A stretch of 64,000 nucleotides of DNA from Moniliella sp. 'wahieum' (lineage: Eukaryota > Basidiomycota > Moniliellomycetes > Moniliellales > Moniliellaceae): positions 186,001 to 250,000 of the forward strand of contig RSEE01000014.1 of assembly GCA_003971905.1 (NCBI GenBank), written 5' to 3'. Positions 10,884 to 20,681 of this stretch are shown one piece after another. The position numbers were made by a program, and so were the translations under genes. Below the pieces are notes generated by a model. That model was not told where the DNA came from. It worked only from the letters and a program-made list of their open reading frames with translations, and searched no databases. Numbering within the stretch: position 1 is the stretch's first letter; each line of letters begins with the position of its first letter.

Positions 10884-11886
10884 GGGGGGGCGTGCAGACA
10901 GGCGGAGGGGACGGCGAGGATCATGAGGAGGATCTATCGACGAACCCATATCGATCCGCGCGCTGCCATCGACCGCCATTCAATTTGAATCTCGACTGGC
11001 TATCAGAACAAGGAGACTACCGGTGCAACATCCCGCCTGCGCTGGTTCCGCTGTGCGTTCCGCCTGGCGTGTGTGCTGCGTTGGGGGGACAGGGGGGGTA
11101 GGGTTGGACGTTGGACGTTGGACGTTGGGGCAGGCTAGGCATGTGACGTAAGCAACAATCGGGGGGGCGGGTGGCAAGGTGAAATTTGAAAGTGAAATGG
11201 GTGATGTGCGACGGTGTCGTGTGTGCTGTGTCATGTGCATGTCATGTGACAGACATGCGACGTGGCATGCGTGGCATGTGGGTGGGTTGCAAGTGCGCCA
11301 TGCGCTGATCCCGTGCTGGCGCTGCGAACGATCATCGGTAATCGATTGTCATCAATGGGGGTCAGCCGGCCAGACCTGAGTTCGATCATGCGCCACTGGC
11401 CATGGGATTGGTAATGCTGGGTTGAACGTTTGAGTGTGGATCAGCGGCGATCCTTCTGGCGTGCTGGGTGGGGATGCCGATGACGAGGACCTGCGCGTTG
11501 GGGAAGGTGGGCCGAGCGTGTGTCTTCCGCCCGGCGTGGCTCGCGCTGGTTCCGCCGCGCTCCCCTATTCACGCAGCGGTGTGGTGCGGTGGGAGGCTGT
11601 CACACAGAGACGATGGGTGATGGGCCCAGACGCCACGCACGCGCCAACTCCGGAATTGCAATTTCCAAATCGAGGGGACCGCCCGGGCGTGGCACGAGGC
11701 AGGCTGGGGGCCGGCGCACCCAACACCCACGGCTGGCCGCCCCGTGCTGGAGAGTGCATTATGGCGTCTACGCCCGCCCGCGGCCGCCACCGGTCTTCTT
11801 ATAAGCCCCTCTTGTCTGGGTTTTTGTCTGCATTCTTCCCCTCCCCTCCCCTCCCCTGCTCCCACACTCTCCTTTCGCTGCCCACC
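10884..11886. other. Divergent promoter region
   Basis: Separates two divergently transcribed genes, the minus-strand unknown and LETM1. It contains a four-copy TTGGACG repeat (11,101-11,130), TG-rich stretches (about 11,215-11,290) and pyrimidine-rich sequence just before the LETM1 start. No coding region is supported. Confidence 0.45.
11101..11130. repeat. GTTGGAC tandem motif
   Basis: Four head-to-tail 7-8 bp copies of TTGGACG in a promoter region. The same core recurs in other intergenic regions (about 16,981-17,020 and 20,349-20,380). Confidence 0.7.
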
Positions 11887-13556
11887 ATGCCCCTCCTCGC
11901 TCTCCGCTCCTTTGCCCGCCCCGCCCTCCGCACCCACCGCCTGCCGCCCTTCCCCGCTGCCCCGCCCCCCACCCGCTTCCTCCACGCGCCCGCCCCGCCC
12001 TCCTCCCACTCCTCGCCCCCCTCCTCCTCCTCCCCCGCCGCTGCCTCTGCCTCTGCCTCTGCCGCCCCCCCCCCCACCAAGCGCCACGACCCCCTCGCTC
12101 CCTCCCCTCGTCGGCCCGCCGAGCTCGACACCCCCGCTTGCAGCCCGCCCTGGCCAAACGGCCTCCCTCCAAGACCGCCGCCCCTGCCAGTGCCGCCCCC
12201 ACCGGCCCAGCGCCCCCTCGCGGGCCCCGGGCCCCCGAAGGAGATGCCGCCTCGGTTTCGGAGCGCACTGCCACTGCTCGCCAGATGTCTCCCCGCTCGG
12301 CTCCCACTACTACTACCCCCACCAGCAACACGGTGGCCCACCAGCCCTTGTCCAGCACCTTGGTCCCGCCCTCCCACCACCGCCACCTTGGCCTTTCCGA
12401 CCCGCACCCCGTTACCTCTCCCTCCTCTCCTCCGACTTTGGCCCCGCCTCCGGCTCCGGCTTCGGGGCCTGCGCACCCGCTCGCCCGGACCTGGTCCGCT
12501 GTACGCGACGGCGCAGCGCACTACTACCACGGTACGAAGGAGATGTACCGGCAAGTACGTCTTTCGGGGCAGCTGATCCGTCGGCAGTGGACGGGGTACG
12601 ACCTGACCCGTCGGGAGCGGGGACAACTGCGTCGTACACGAGGGGACTTGTTACGTCTGATCCCGTTTGTTCCGTTTGTCGTGATCCCGTTTGCGGAACT
12701 ACTGTTGCCCGTGGCGGTCAAGATGTTCCCACGTATGTTGCCTTCGACATTTGAGCCGGCCAACGCGGAGGCCATGCGTGCCGTGCGCACGCTCCAGGCT
12801 CGTGCGCGTGCAGCTCAAACCTTAGCGGATACCTTGGCCCGGCATGCTTTGCCCCCCACCGCAGGTAACAGTGTGGCGCTAAGTGCCTTGGCTGCGCTGC
12901 GCGCTCACCCCGCCACAGTGGATACCAACACGGTCATCAAGGCTGCCCAGGCATTTGATGAAGACCGGGTCTTGGCCTCGCTCCCGCGCGGTGCGTTGGT
13001 CGCTATGGCCCAGTTCCTCTCGCTCGCTTCGCACGGCACGTTCTCCCTCGCTGGCGCGGCTGAGACGGCAGCCCGTCTCGGTCTTAGCTTGGACGGCTAC
13101 CTCCGCTTTGTACTTCGTCGTCGTCTTACCGCCCTTCGACAGGACGATATTCTCCTCCTTTACTCGGCTAAGGAACGCGCCTTGCTCAATGGCGACGAAG
13201 TACGGTACGCTGCACGCGAAAGAGGGATTGACCTTGCTATCCCTCCTTCTGCATCGGCGGCATCTGTATCGGCCGCATCGGCGCCCCTCGCGGCCCAGGA
13301 ACGTGAACAGGTGCTCCGCTCCGCCTTGCACGATTGGGTCCAGTTGCATGTCGAACACCGCATTGCACCTACAATCTTGGTTCTCGCTTCGGCTGTTACC
13401 GCTGCCCAAGGCGGCTTGCCCACCCCCTTGTCCACCCCCTTGTCCTTGACCCAGTCCTTGACCCAGTCCTTGACCCAGGGCGAGGGCAAGACCGAGGGCA
13501 AGACCGAGGGCAAGACCGAGGGGAGGAGGTACATGCGCCACCAACGACGACGATGA
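11887..13556 (+). CDS. LETM1 / MDM38-type mitochondrial inner-membrane protein
   Basis: Inner-membrane protein involved in K+/H+ exchange and binding of mitoribosomes. ATG 11887 gives MPLLALRSFARPALRTHRLP, an Arg/Leu/Ala-rich presequence without acids, typical of mitochondrial import. After a Pro/Ser/Ala-rich linker come HYYHGTKEMYRQVRLSGQL (about 12,520-12,575), GYDLTRRERGQLRRTRGDLL (about 12,595-12,655), the membrane segment IPFVPFVVIPFAELLLPVAV (about 12,661-12,720) and KMFPRMLPSTFEPA, all hallmark LETM1 positions. The matrix part has LARHALPPT, ALVAMAQFLSL, LGLSLDGYLRF and ERGIDLAIP as in the LETM1 ribosome-binding domain. The C-terminus has short DNA-level repeats (LTQS x3, GKTE x3). The presequence and the core lie in different frames, so one frame change falls between about 12,070 and 12,170. 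A GTACGT at about 12,557 lies within open coding sequence and is probably not used. Paralogues YLH47/MDM38 cannot be told apart. Confidence 0.85.
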
Positions 13557-14552
13557 CGACGATGACCACCACCACCACCGCTGCACGCCCCCAGGCTCAC
13601 TTGGTTGGCTACGCGGCGTGCTTGCATACGCTTCTCACCCACACCCCGGGCGGGTTGGACCCCCGTCTGCCCCGCGCCTTTGTGAGTTGTGAGTTGTGAA
13701 GCGGGTGCGGGTCATCGGTCATCAGTCACCTGTAGCGCGTGCAACAAGCTTGTTGTCACAGTCTATTCCCCTCTTTGGGTCTTCTGGCCTGCCCTGTTCC
13801 GTTCCATTCCCCTTCCCCTTCCCATTCCCATTCCCATTCCCATTCCCCTCCTGTTCCCCTGCCTCTGGACGCTTCCTTGACCCAGGCGGACCCTCCTGTG
13901 CCCCAGCTAATCATTTCAGCAATCATCGTTCATCGTTCACCGTCTCCTCCTGCCTGGCCTCTGGAGCCAGTGGCCCGCTTGGCTGTGTACTTGTGTGCTT
14001 GTGTGCTTGTGTGCTTGTGTGCTGTGTGCTTGTGTGCTTGTGTGCTTGTCTGTGCGGTGCGTGTGCGCGCAAGGTAACCCGCGTCTCTCTCTTGTCGTGG
14101 CGCTTGCTGTGTGACATGGGACTAGTATTGCATGCCTTGCATTCTGTGCGACAGGCGCTGGGTTGTGGTCAAGGCACCTTCCACGTGCGGAAGGCTGTGC
14201 AGTGATCCGGTCGCAGAAGAAGCGCGAGAATGAAATGGCGAGCGGTTGCATGTTGCACCGACGCAGATGCTTGGACATGGGATGGCCGACAGCGTAGATC
14301 CAGTGGCACACAGGCGCAGTGGCGGGGCCGGCGGTGCGCGCCACGCACAGAGCACAGAGCGCTGAGCTGCGCAACGTCCAACCCAACACACACAACCCAT
14401 GCACGGGGGCATGCATGATGCATGATGCATGATGCTTGTGTTGGGAGGCGCGTGTGGGACGGGACGGGCACTAGCCGGCACTGCCTGCTTGTGTGTTGTG
14501 CGTCGGGGAGCATGCACTCGGCGTGCTTGCTGCTTGCCACCACCCCCACCCC
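13557..14552. other. Intergenic region rich in simple repeats
   Basis: Contains a CATTCC-type tract (about 13,803-13,852) and a TGTGTGCTTG minisatellite (13,985-14,052). Around 14,411-14,432 there are three overlapping CATGATG copies. No gene family is recognisable. Confidence 0.5.
13985..14052. repeat. TGTGTGCTTG minisatellite
   Basis: About seven near-perfect 10-bp units, one shortened. The tract has strong strand asymmetry (G/T on +). It lies between LETM1 and the next plus-strand gene. Confidence 0.85.
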
Positions 14553-16530
14553 ATGTCGCCGCCGCCTGCTCGCCGCGTCTGCCCCCTGCCCACCCGCCCG
14601 CTCGGCACCGCTTCCACCTCCACCTCCACCTCCACCTCTACCTCTGCCGCCCGCGTACCCAGCGCATCCGCCGCCTCCTTCGTCTCCGCCACTTCTTCCC
14701 TCCAGGACGAAGTCAGCGTCCCCGGCGCATTTGCCCACGGCCACGCCGAGCGCCAGGCCGCGCGCCAGACCGACCGCCAGGCCGAACGCGATGCCGATGC
14801 CCATACCGATCCGGACTTGGCGCCCCCGCCACTCAAACGGCGTCGCGGCTTGGCGGGCGCCTTGGTCGACGGCGCTATGACCGCCTCCCTCGTCGCTGGC
14901 GCCGCAGTGTTTGGCGCCTATTCCCTCTGGCAGTCTTGGGGCCGCAAAGCACACGACGATGCGGACGGTACTGATGATGCTACTGGTCACGATCTGCGCG
15001 CCCAGCGACACGATACCTCCTTGGTCCAAGATGCTCAGACGGACTTTTGACCCCAACACCAGGTACGTTCCTTGCTACGTTTCTTTCTCGTCCCACCCCC
15101 CTTTTCCCTTTGGTCTCCCTTGCGCCTGGCCCTTCTCTCGATGGATCGGTTGCTCGGGTGCCTTGATCGTCGGACGCTTGTATGCCTGCCTGCCTGCCTG
15201 CATGCACGAATGCAGGAAGCGATACTAACCCCCCGCCTTTTTCGGCTGATTTTGCTCGACGGGTATGCTCCTGGGTAGACACCGAGCTCAAAGCGTGCCA
15301 CCCCAACTGCCAGCCCGGCTTCCCCGCACCGCGCCACCCACGCCATATACATTTCCAACCGACGTCGCCGCACCCTCATTCCTTCCCAGCGTCGACGCGC
15401 CACGGCCGGTACGGGCGTGCCCTTACGCTCTACCCCGTCCAAGTCTACTATGGTCCCAGGGGGGTTTGGCTCCCAACCTTCCCTGCCCCTGTCGCACTTC
15501 GACCCTTTCCTTCCTTCCCCGTCCGCAGGCGCCGGCGTCGACGCCTCCCCCCGTCCCCGCGAGGGGGAGAAGAAAGCTGCTGCTGCTGGGACCTCAAGCG
15601 TGGCGCATCCGTACCCTCCGCTCCTGTCCGACGGAATGGTGATGCTGATGCTGATGCTGATGCTGATGGCGATGCTGATGGGGATGGGCATGCGCACGGC
15701 CATGATAAGGAGGAGGACGAGGACGACGCGGCCTTTTCTCGTATGCAAGATCGGTTGGCTGCTATGATAGCTGAATGTACCACGGCCTTGTCGGCCGGGC
15801 CGGATACCGAGGCGTTGCATGCCCAAATACAACAAGATGAACTTGAACATGAACATGAACGTGAACGTGAACTCGAGCACCGTTCTGGCCTTGCCCTGTC
15901 GGGATTGGGATTGGGCCAAACCCCTTCGCTTTATGCAAATGCCTCACCGGCCTCGGTAGCTTCCCGCTCGGCTTTTGGATCTGCATCCGCCTCGCGCTCC
16001 GCTTCCCGCACCGCTTCACGCCCTGCCCGCGCTCCGCTTCGCGCATTCCCGTACCTGCTTCCCCCACGTACCGCCCCCCATCTTCTGCCACGTTTGCCTT
16101 TCGTCTAGCTCCGACAGCTACCGCTATCGCGACCAGCCCCGCCCGCGAGCGCGAGCTGGATGCTTCCCTCGCATACCCCACCCATGGGAATGCTCATGCG
16201 CATGCATATGCGTATGGGAACACACATGGGAACGTACATGCACATGCACATACGTATGGGAACGCACAAACCGATGGCAAACTGACCCCGCGCGCTCGCT
16301 CTCCTGACCCACTACGTCTCTCCCCCTCGGACCGCTCGCCTCGTCGAACCGCACCTGGACCCGGTACTGCTTCCCACACTCAATCGTACACCCACCGTGC
16401 GTCGCCTCGTGCATCACCTTGTGCATCATCACCTCGTGCCTCCCGCCCTTCTTCTTCCCACCTTACTTCCCGCTCAGCTTCTCGCTCCGCCCACGCTCCC
16501 GCCCCTGCCTCCCGCCCGGCTTGGCGCTAA
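14553..16530 (+). CDS. Uncharacterised protein with presequence-like N-terminus and one membrane segment
   Basis: Not recognised. ATG 14553 opens MSPPPARRVCPLPTRPLG, Arg/Pro-rich without acids (possibly mitochondrial). A Ser-Thr run, a charged helix and then a basic anchor KRRRG follow, leading into the hydrophobic segment GAMTASLVAGAAVFGAYSLW (about 14,875-14,935). An intron starts at 15,063 (GTACGT). Downstream pieces include ATHAIYISNRRRTLIPSQRR, an Asp-Ala/Asp-Gly run from GATGCT repeats (about 15,640-15,690), DEDDAAFSRMQDRLAAMIAE (a possible coiled coil, about 15,725-15,780), Glu/His/Arg repeats and a Ser/Ala/Arg-rich tail with His-Ala and Tyr-Gly repeats (about 16,190-16,270) that ends in SRPAWR at TAA 16,528. 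Several frame changes occur. The gene is probably real because codon-like structure persists for 2 kb, but no function can be given. Confidence 0.5.
15640..15690 (+). repeat. GATGCT hexanucleotide repeat
   Basis: Imperfect GATGCTGATGGC hexamers in the unknown gene, read as Asp-Ala/Asp-Gly. It is a sister tract to that in the homeodomain gene. Confidence 0.75.
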
Positions 16531-17695
16531 CCCCAGCTTCTCTTCTGTTTGGAGCTGGGGAGCGGTGGGACGAGGCGATTGATGGCTTTATCGGCGGCTA
16601 TGCAAGCTTCAAGAGTCAAGCTTCAAGGATCAGGCTTCACACTTCATGTTTGGGTTGGCGCGAACCGCGAACCGTGAATCCTTCCTGCTGGTTGGTTTGG
16701 CAGCGGAACAGGTGGCTCGCTTGCACGGTCCAGGGCATGGTCTTGGGTTGGGCTGGGGTGGATGGGGTTGGGTTGGGTTGGGTTCGGTTCCTATTGCATA
16801 CCCCTTGCTTCACGTTGGACCAGGAATGGGTACTCTGTCGGTACGGTAGGGTATGGTATGGTGTGCGTAGTATAAGATCGTAGTTGTAGCAGATTATAGA
16901 AGCTACCGTGCCGTACCTGAGGCCTGAGTGGATGCGAAAGTGGATGGTGGCCCTGGAGATTGGACAGTAGCAGCATGTATTACGTTGGAGGTTGGACATT
17001 GGAGGTTGGAGGTTGGACATGGAAGCCTACATACAGGTTGATGGGAGGTATGTGTGTACTGAGGACTGAGTACTGAGAGAGGACTGAGGTCACTGATGGG
17101 TACTTAGATGGCGTTCGATTCTGCGTATAGTACGGACGGTAGTGGGTACCAGTGGTCCGCGCAACGTGGACGTTTTGCTTTTGTTATGTTGCGTTGTGTT
17201 GTGTTGTGTAGTTGCGTTGCGAGTTGCGTTGCGAGTTGTGGGGGATTGTGTGGGGTGGGGTTAGGTGGGGTGGGGTTGGGTTGTGCCGCAGCACTTACCC
17301 CGCTCCCGGTTCTCCCTGGCACAGCAGTCGGGCTCAGGCACCACAAAACCCCCTCGAGCCAGCGACAGGGATACGCGCAACTGATGGGCAGACACTGCAG
17401 TAGGACGGCGCTCGGCATATGGCGCTTTAAGTTCGCCTGCGTCGTAGCCTTGCAGAGTTGGCAGGGAGTCGTGTGCGGGAACGGGGGTAACGCCCGTCAT
17501 TCTAAACGGAGCTTAGGGTAGCGTAGGGCCGAGTAGCATGCACCACGTAGCACGTACCACGTTGTAAGTGGCGTAGTAGTAACGAGCAAGGAGCAAGGTG
17601 CCAGGGCAAGGTACCTACCAACAGGTACGTGGCCCGCACCTGTGGCATGCAGTGCTTAGTTCCCACGTACGTTCCCACCTTGCCCTTTGCACACG
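16531..17695. other. Convergent intergenic region with GT-rich tract
   Basis: Includes TTGGAGGTTGGACATTGG repeats (about 16,981-17,020), three overlapping GAGGACTGAG copies (about 17,060-17,090) and a long G/T-rich stretch (about 17,186-17,290). Open frames have no recognisable family. Probably 3' flanks of the two convergent unknown genes. Confidence 0.45.
17186..17290 (+). repeat. G/T-rich strand-asymmetric tract
   Basis: Repeated GTTGCGTTG / GTTGTGTTG units lead into GGGGTTAGGTGGGGTGGGGT. Four or more runs of G at short spacing make a G-quadruplex on the + strand plausible. Confidence 0.65.
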
Positions 17696-18878
17696 TTACC
17701 ACCCCGCCGCACTGGCCCGAACCCGCTTCCTCTGTCGTTCCATGCAGTTTTCTTCCTGCCCTTGGGCGAGAGCGTGACTTTGACCTTCTTTGTCTTGACC
17801 TTGGGCTTGACCTTGGGCTTGGGATTCCCCTAACCCTTCCACGTGGCCAGGGTACAGCGCGGGGTACGCCGGCCGTTTCAACGAGTCGCGCGCAGGGGTA
17901 GAAGTCAAGGTAGCCACTTGCGACCAAAACGTATTGTACGTCGTCGTATCCCCTAACGCCAACGGCGTTGCCCCACCCGACCCGATCCCTATCCCCATCC
18001 CCATTCCACTCCCGATCCCGATCCCGCTTACGCTTACGTTCCCGTTCCCGCCTCGCGGTCCCGACCACGGCGGCGCAAGTGTACTGCTCCCATGCGGCGA
18101 GCGGCCAGGCGTACACGGCACATGCACTCCACACCGCGATGGCGTACCCAACCCTCGCTCTGCAGGTGGAGAACTCGTCCGCCGGCTCCGCCCTACGCTC
18201 GTCAAAGCTCCGGGACGCACCACATGCTTCGAGAGGTACGGCGTGGACCAGGGGGGTAGGGTCGGGTGCGTGCCGGTGCCGGTGCCTGTACCAGTACCAG
18301 TACCAGTACCATTCTCATTCCCATTGGCAGTGCCCAGTGCTGCACCGGGGGCAGTACGGGGAGCCGAGCCTGCGCTTGGTGCATGCCAAGACCGACTTTG
18401 CTTGTGCGGGCCCAAGATGGTCGTGGAGGTCGTAGAGGCCGTGGGGATGGAAGGGCGGATCCGGGTATGGGAGGCCGCTGTGGTGGGACGGGCAGCAAGT
18501 GCAGGTGGGAAGGTAGGTCGGATCGAGGCATACGGACCAAACACGTCCCCAAGCGGCGCATCGGTGCGTTGTTGCAAGCACAGCGATTCTACCTCGTCGA
18601 CCGTTTGCTGCGCCTGGAGAAGAGGGAAAGAAAGAAAGAAGGGAGGTGGTTCGTTCGTCAGCACACTTGATATATGATGATATCTCGCCAGAAACGACAA
18701 CCAAGCAAGAGCGAATAAAGGGAATGCCTACCCATCCGTTTTGGACCTTGAAGTGGGCATAGCGCAGCCGGCGCGCACATTGCCGCGCCAGGTGTTGGAT
18801 CGCTTCGGGCGGCAGCGGCGGTCGTGGGCGGGAAGAGGTTGTGGCGGTAGTGAACGTAGGAGGGGGGACAGCGGGCAT
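17696..18878 (-). CDS. Uncharacterised fungal protein with conserved N-terminal helix
   Basis: Not recognised by name. From ATG 18878 the N-terminus is MPAVPPPTFTTATTSSRPRP, then PEAIQHLARQCARRLRYAHF plus KVQNGWV at the exon end. An intron at 18,614-18,731 (GTAGGC...CTCCAG) follows, and exon 2 opens AQQTVDEVESL. This Arg-rich helix, KVxxGW and xxTVDEVE pattern resembles the start of several short uncharacterised basidiomycete proteins as I remember them; I cannot run the search. The rest is low-complexity: TTS, GTGTG repeats from GGTACTGGTACT DNA, Gly-Ile-Gly-Ser repeats, QAQGQAQGQ, and a basic C-terminus RQRKRVRASAAGW that may be a nuclear signal. It is divergently paired with NAA38 across 376 bp. 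Confidence 0.55.
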
Positions 18879-19254
18879 GGGGGAGGAGGCGGAGGGGGAG
18901 AAGAAAGAGGCGAAAGAGGAGGAGGAGACAGAGGAGACAGAGGAAGAGGAGGAGAAGCGGGCGGATGGGGGGAAGAGGAGAAGAAGACCAAGCCGGCGGC
19001 GCTTATTTATATCCCGGGCGCCGACCCCGCCCGGTGGGTTGGGCTCTCAGTGGCTGTAGTGTAGATCAACGCGGCGCCACGGTGGTCACGTGGCCCGCGT
19101 GCTAGGGTTGGCGGCGCAGTCGATTGCAATGCAATTAATTAATTGGGGCTAAGGAAAAATGGACAAGTGAGAGACTTCAAACAATTCAAACGCAACGCTT
19201 GGTTTGCCTCACCGCCGCCACCATCCCCTCGCCTTTCTGCCTTGGAACCTCCCG
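18879..19254. promoter_or_regulatory. Divergent promoter between unknown gene and NAA38
   Basis: 376 bp between the two start codons. It starts purine-rich (GAGGAGGAG repeats, about 18,905-18,960), which is pyrimidine-rich on the minus-strand leader. It then contains TAATTAATTAATT (about 19,133-19,143). No coding evidence. Confidence 0.5.
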
Positions 19255-19554
19255 ATGGACCAGTCCGGCCGGCTCGCCGAGTTTGAGCTGCGCACCGCAC
19301 TCGTCGACCACACCGTCCTGATCCACACCACCGACGGGCGCGCGTTCAAGGGCCGCTTGGTGTGCATCGATGGTGCACGCAACGCCATGTTGCAAAGTGC
19401 CACTGAGATCCGCCCGCCTGCACCCTATGCTACGCGCTACGTCGGACCCGTCATGGTTCCTGGTGCCCATATTGTTCGTGTAGAGGTAAAGCAGGCACAA
19501 CCTACCCCTGCTCGTCCCGCGGCACACGACCGATCATGGGCTTACCTGCCTTGA
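19255..19554 (+). CDS. NAA38: NatC N-acetyltransferase auxiliary subunit NAA38 (Sm-like)
   Basis: Small Lsm-fold subunit of the NatC N-terminal acetyltransferase (NAA30-NAA35-NAA38), cytosolic and ribosome-associated. The 99-residue product opens MDQSGRLAEFELRTALV. The Sm1 motif is VLIHTTDGRAFKGRLVCID (strands 1-3, residues about 21-41), then GARNAMLQSATEI. The Sm2-like end is YVGPVMVPGAHIVRVEV, which matches the NAA38/LSMD1 'LG.AMVPG.HIV.IEV' ending better than canonical LSM1/LSM8 endings. It is a single exon with no frame problems. An upstream in-frame extension begins only with a non-ATG codon, so ATG 19255 is chosen. The alternative is another Lsm protein. Confidence 0.78.
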   Translation: MDQSGRLAEFELRTALVDHTVLIHTTDGRAFKGRLVCIDGARNAMLQSATEIRPPAPYATRYVGPVMVPGAHIVRVEVKQAQPTPARPAAHDRSWAYLP

Positions 19555-20681
19555 CGGTGTCCGATCAGAGGCCCTGTGCAGGGTCAAGTTTCAAGTCCCT
19601 TGTCATTTTGCCACGTGGCTGATGCACCTGCCACTCGCTGCCCGTGCATGATACCCTCTCTCATGCCGCTTCCTATGCATTTTGGCATCCTTGCTTTGCA
19701 TCGTTGTGCCTCTCCAAGGGTTGGGGTTAGGGGGGGAGAGGGAGGGGGCGAATACAGGTGACCTGGGCGCGGGTTGGAAAACGCATTCGTCCCGTTCGCG
19801 CTTTCCGACTCTTGCTCAGCTCCTCTTTCGACTTGAGAGATTAATTTTCTACAACATTTGCTCATCTTGCTCCCATTTCCATCTCCATCTCCATCTCCAT
19901 CTCCTTCATTTCTTTCATCTCCTTCATCTTCTTCGCCATCTTCTTCATGCACCACGGGAGTACCCCTTCGAGTCCACTTTCTTGTCTTGCTTGGTCTGCT
20001 CGGCCCCTGTGGGTTGGATTTCCGGGTTGCGGCAACTCCATTTCCTCGCCCCGTGGAATTCACATGGTCACATCCTCGTCCCTGCCACTTGCACCACATT
20101 GACCCTCTCGGCATCAAGTTCAGTGCTGTTGTCAATCTGCATGACCTTGCTATCGTCCTTTCCCTTGTCCTTGTCTTTGTCCTTGCTCTCGCGGTGTAAT
20201 TTGGTGTCCACTACCACTGCCAGCGGTGCTGAGACCGGCCCCCTTGGTTCTCACTTTGCAATCGGTCCGACGAGACGATTCCACCTCCTCGCACAGCCTC
20301 CTCTACCATCACATGCCATGCATGTCGCTGTGACGACCTGTTTACCCTGTTGGACATTGGACGTTGAACGTTGAACGTAATGCATCCCTGCTCGAGTCGG
20401 TTGAACGAGGGTAGCCCAGAGGGAAGATGGAGTTGTGAGATCGGGAGGTGTGCGCGCTGCGCGATGAACATTTCCGACAGCACCGCCCGCAACCCTAGCA
20501 TGCGCGCAGGCCGCCGATGACGTTGCGCGTGGGGGCGGGCGGGCGGGGCGGGCACGGCGCCAGTGTCGCGTGCGATAACGCCCCCCGCGCAGGCTGGCCA
20601 CGTTGCCGCTCCGAACGCTGGCGGCGACGCCCACCACCACCACCACCAGCCCCCCACCACCCGCCTCGTCTCTCCGGCACC
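19555..20681. other. Region between NAA38 and SLA1; possible minus-strand coding remnants
   Basis: Contains a TCCATC microsatellite (about 19,873-19,905) and an imperfect TTGGACATTGGACGTTGAAC motif (about 20,349-20,380). The minus strand from about 20,260 to 19,770 has protein-like sequence (KDKDKDKGKDDSKVMQIDNS, then an acidic EEDGEEDEGDERNEGDGDG run). This may be a further gene or exon, but I cannot define its ends. Confidence 0.35.

Noticed and set aside
11434-12760. Alternative long frames across the LETM1 N-terminal region
   Set aside because: Proline/serine-rich translations come from C-rich repeats. Only the presequence at 11,887 and the core frame carry LETM1 signatures.
13803-14052. 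CRISPR-like array (regular repeats with spacers)
   Set aside because: The repeats are head-to-tail simple sequence without unique spacers, and the genome is eukaryotic.
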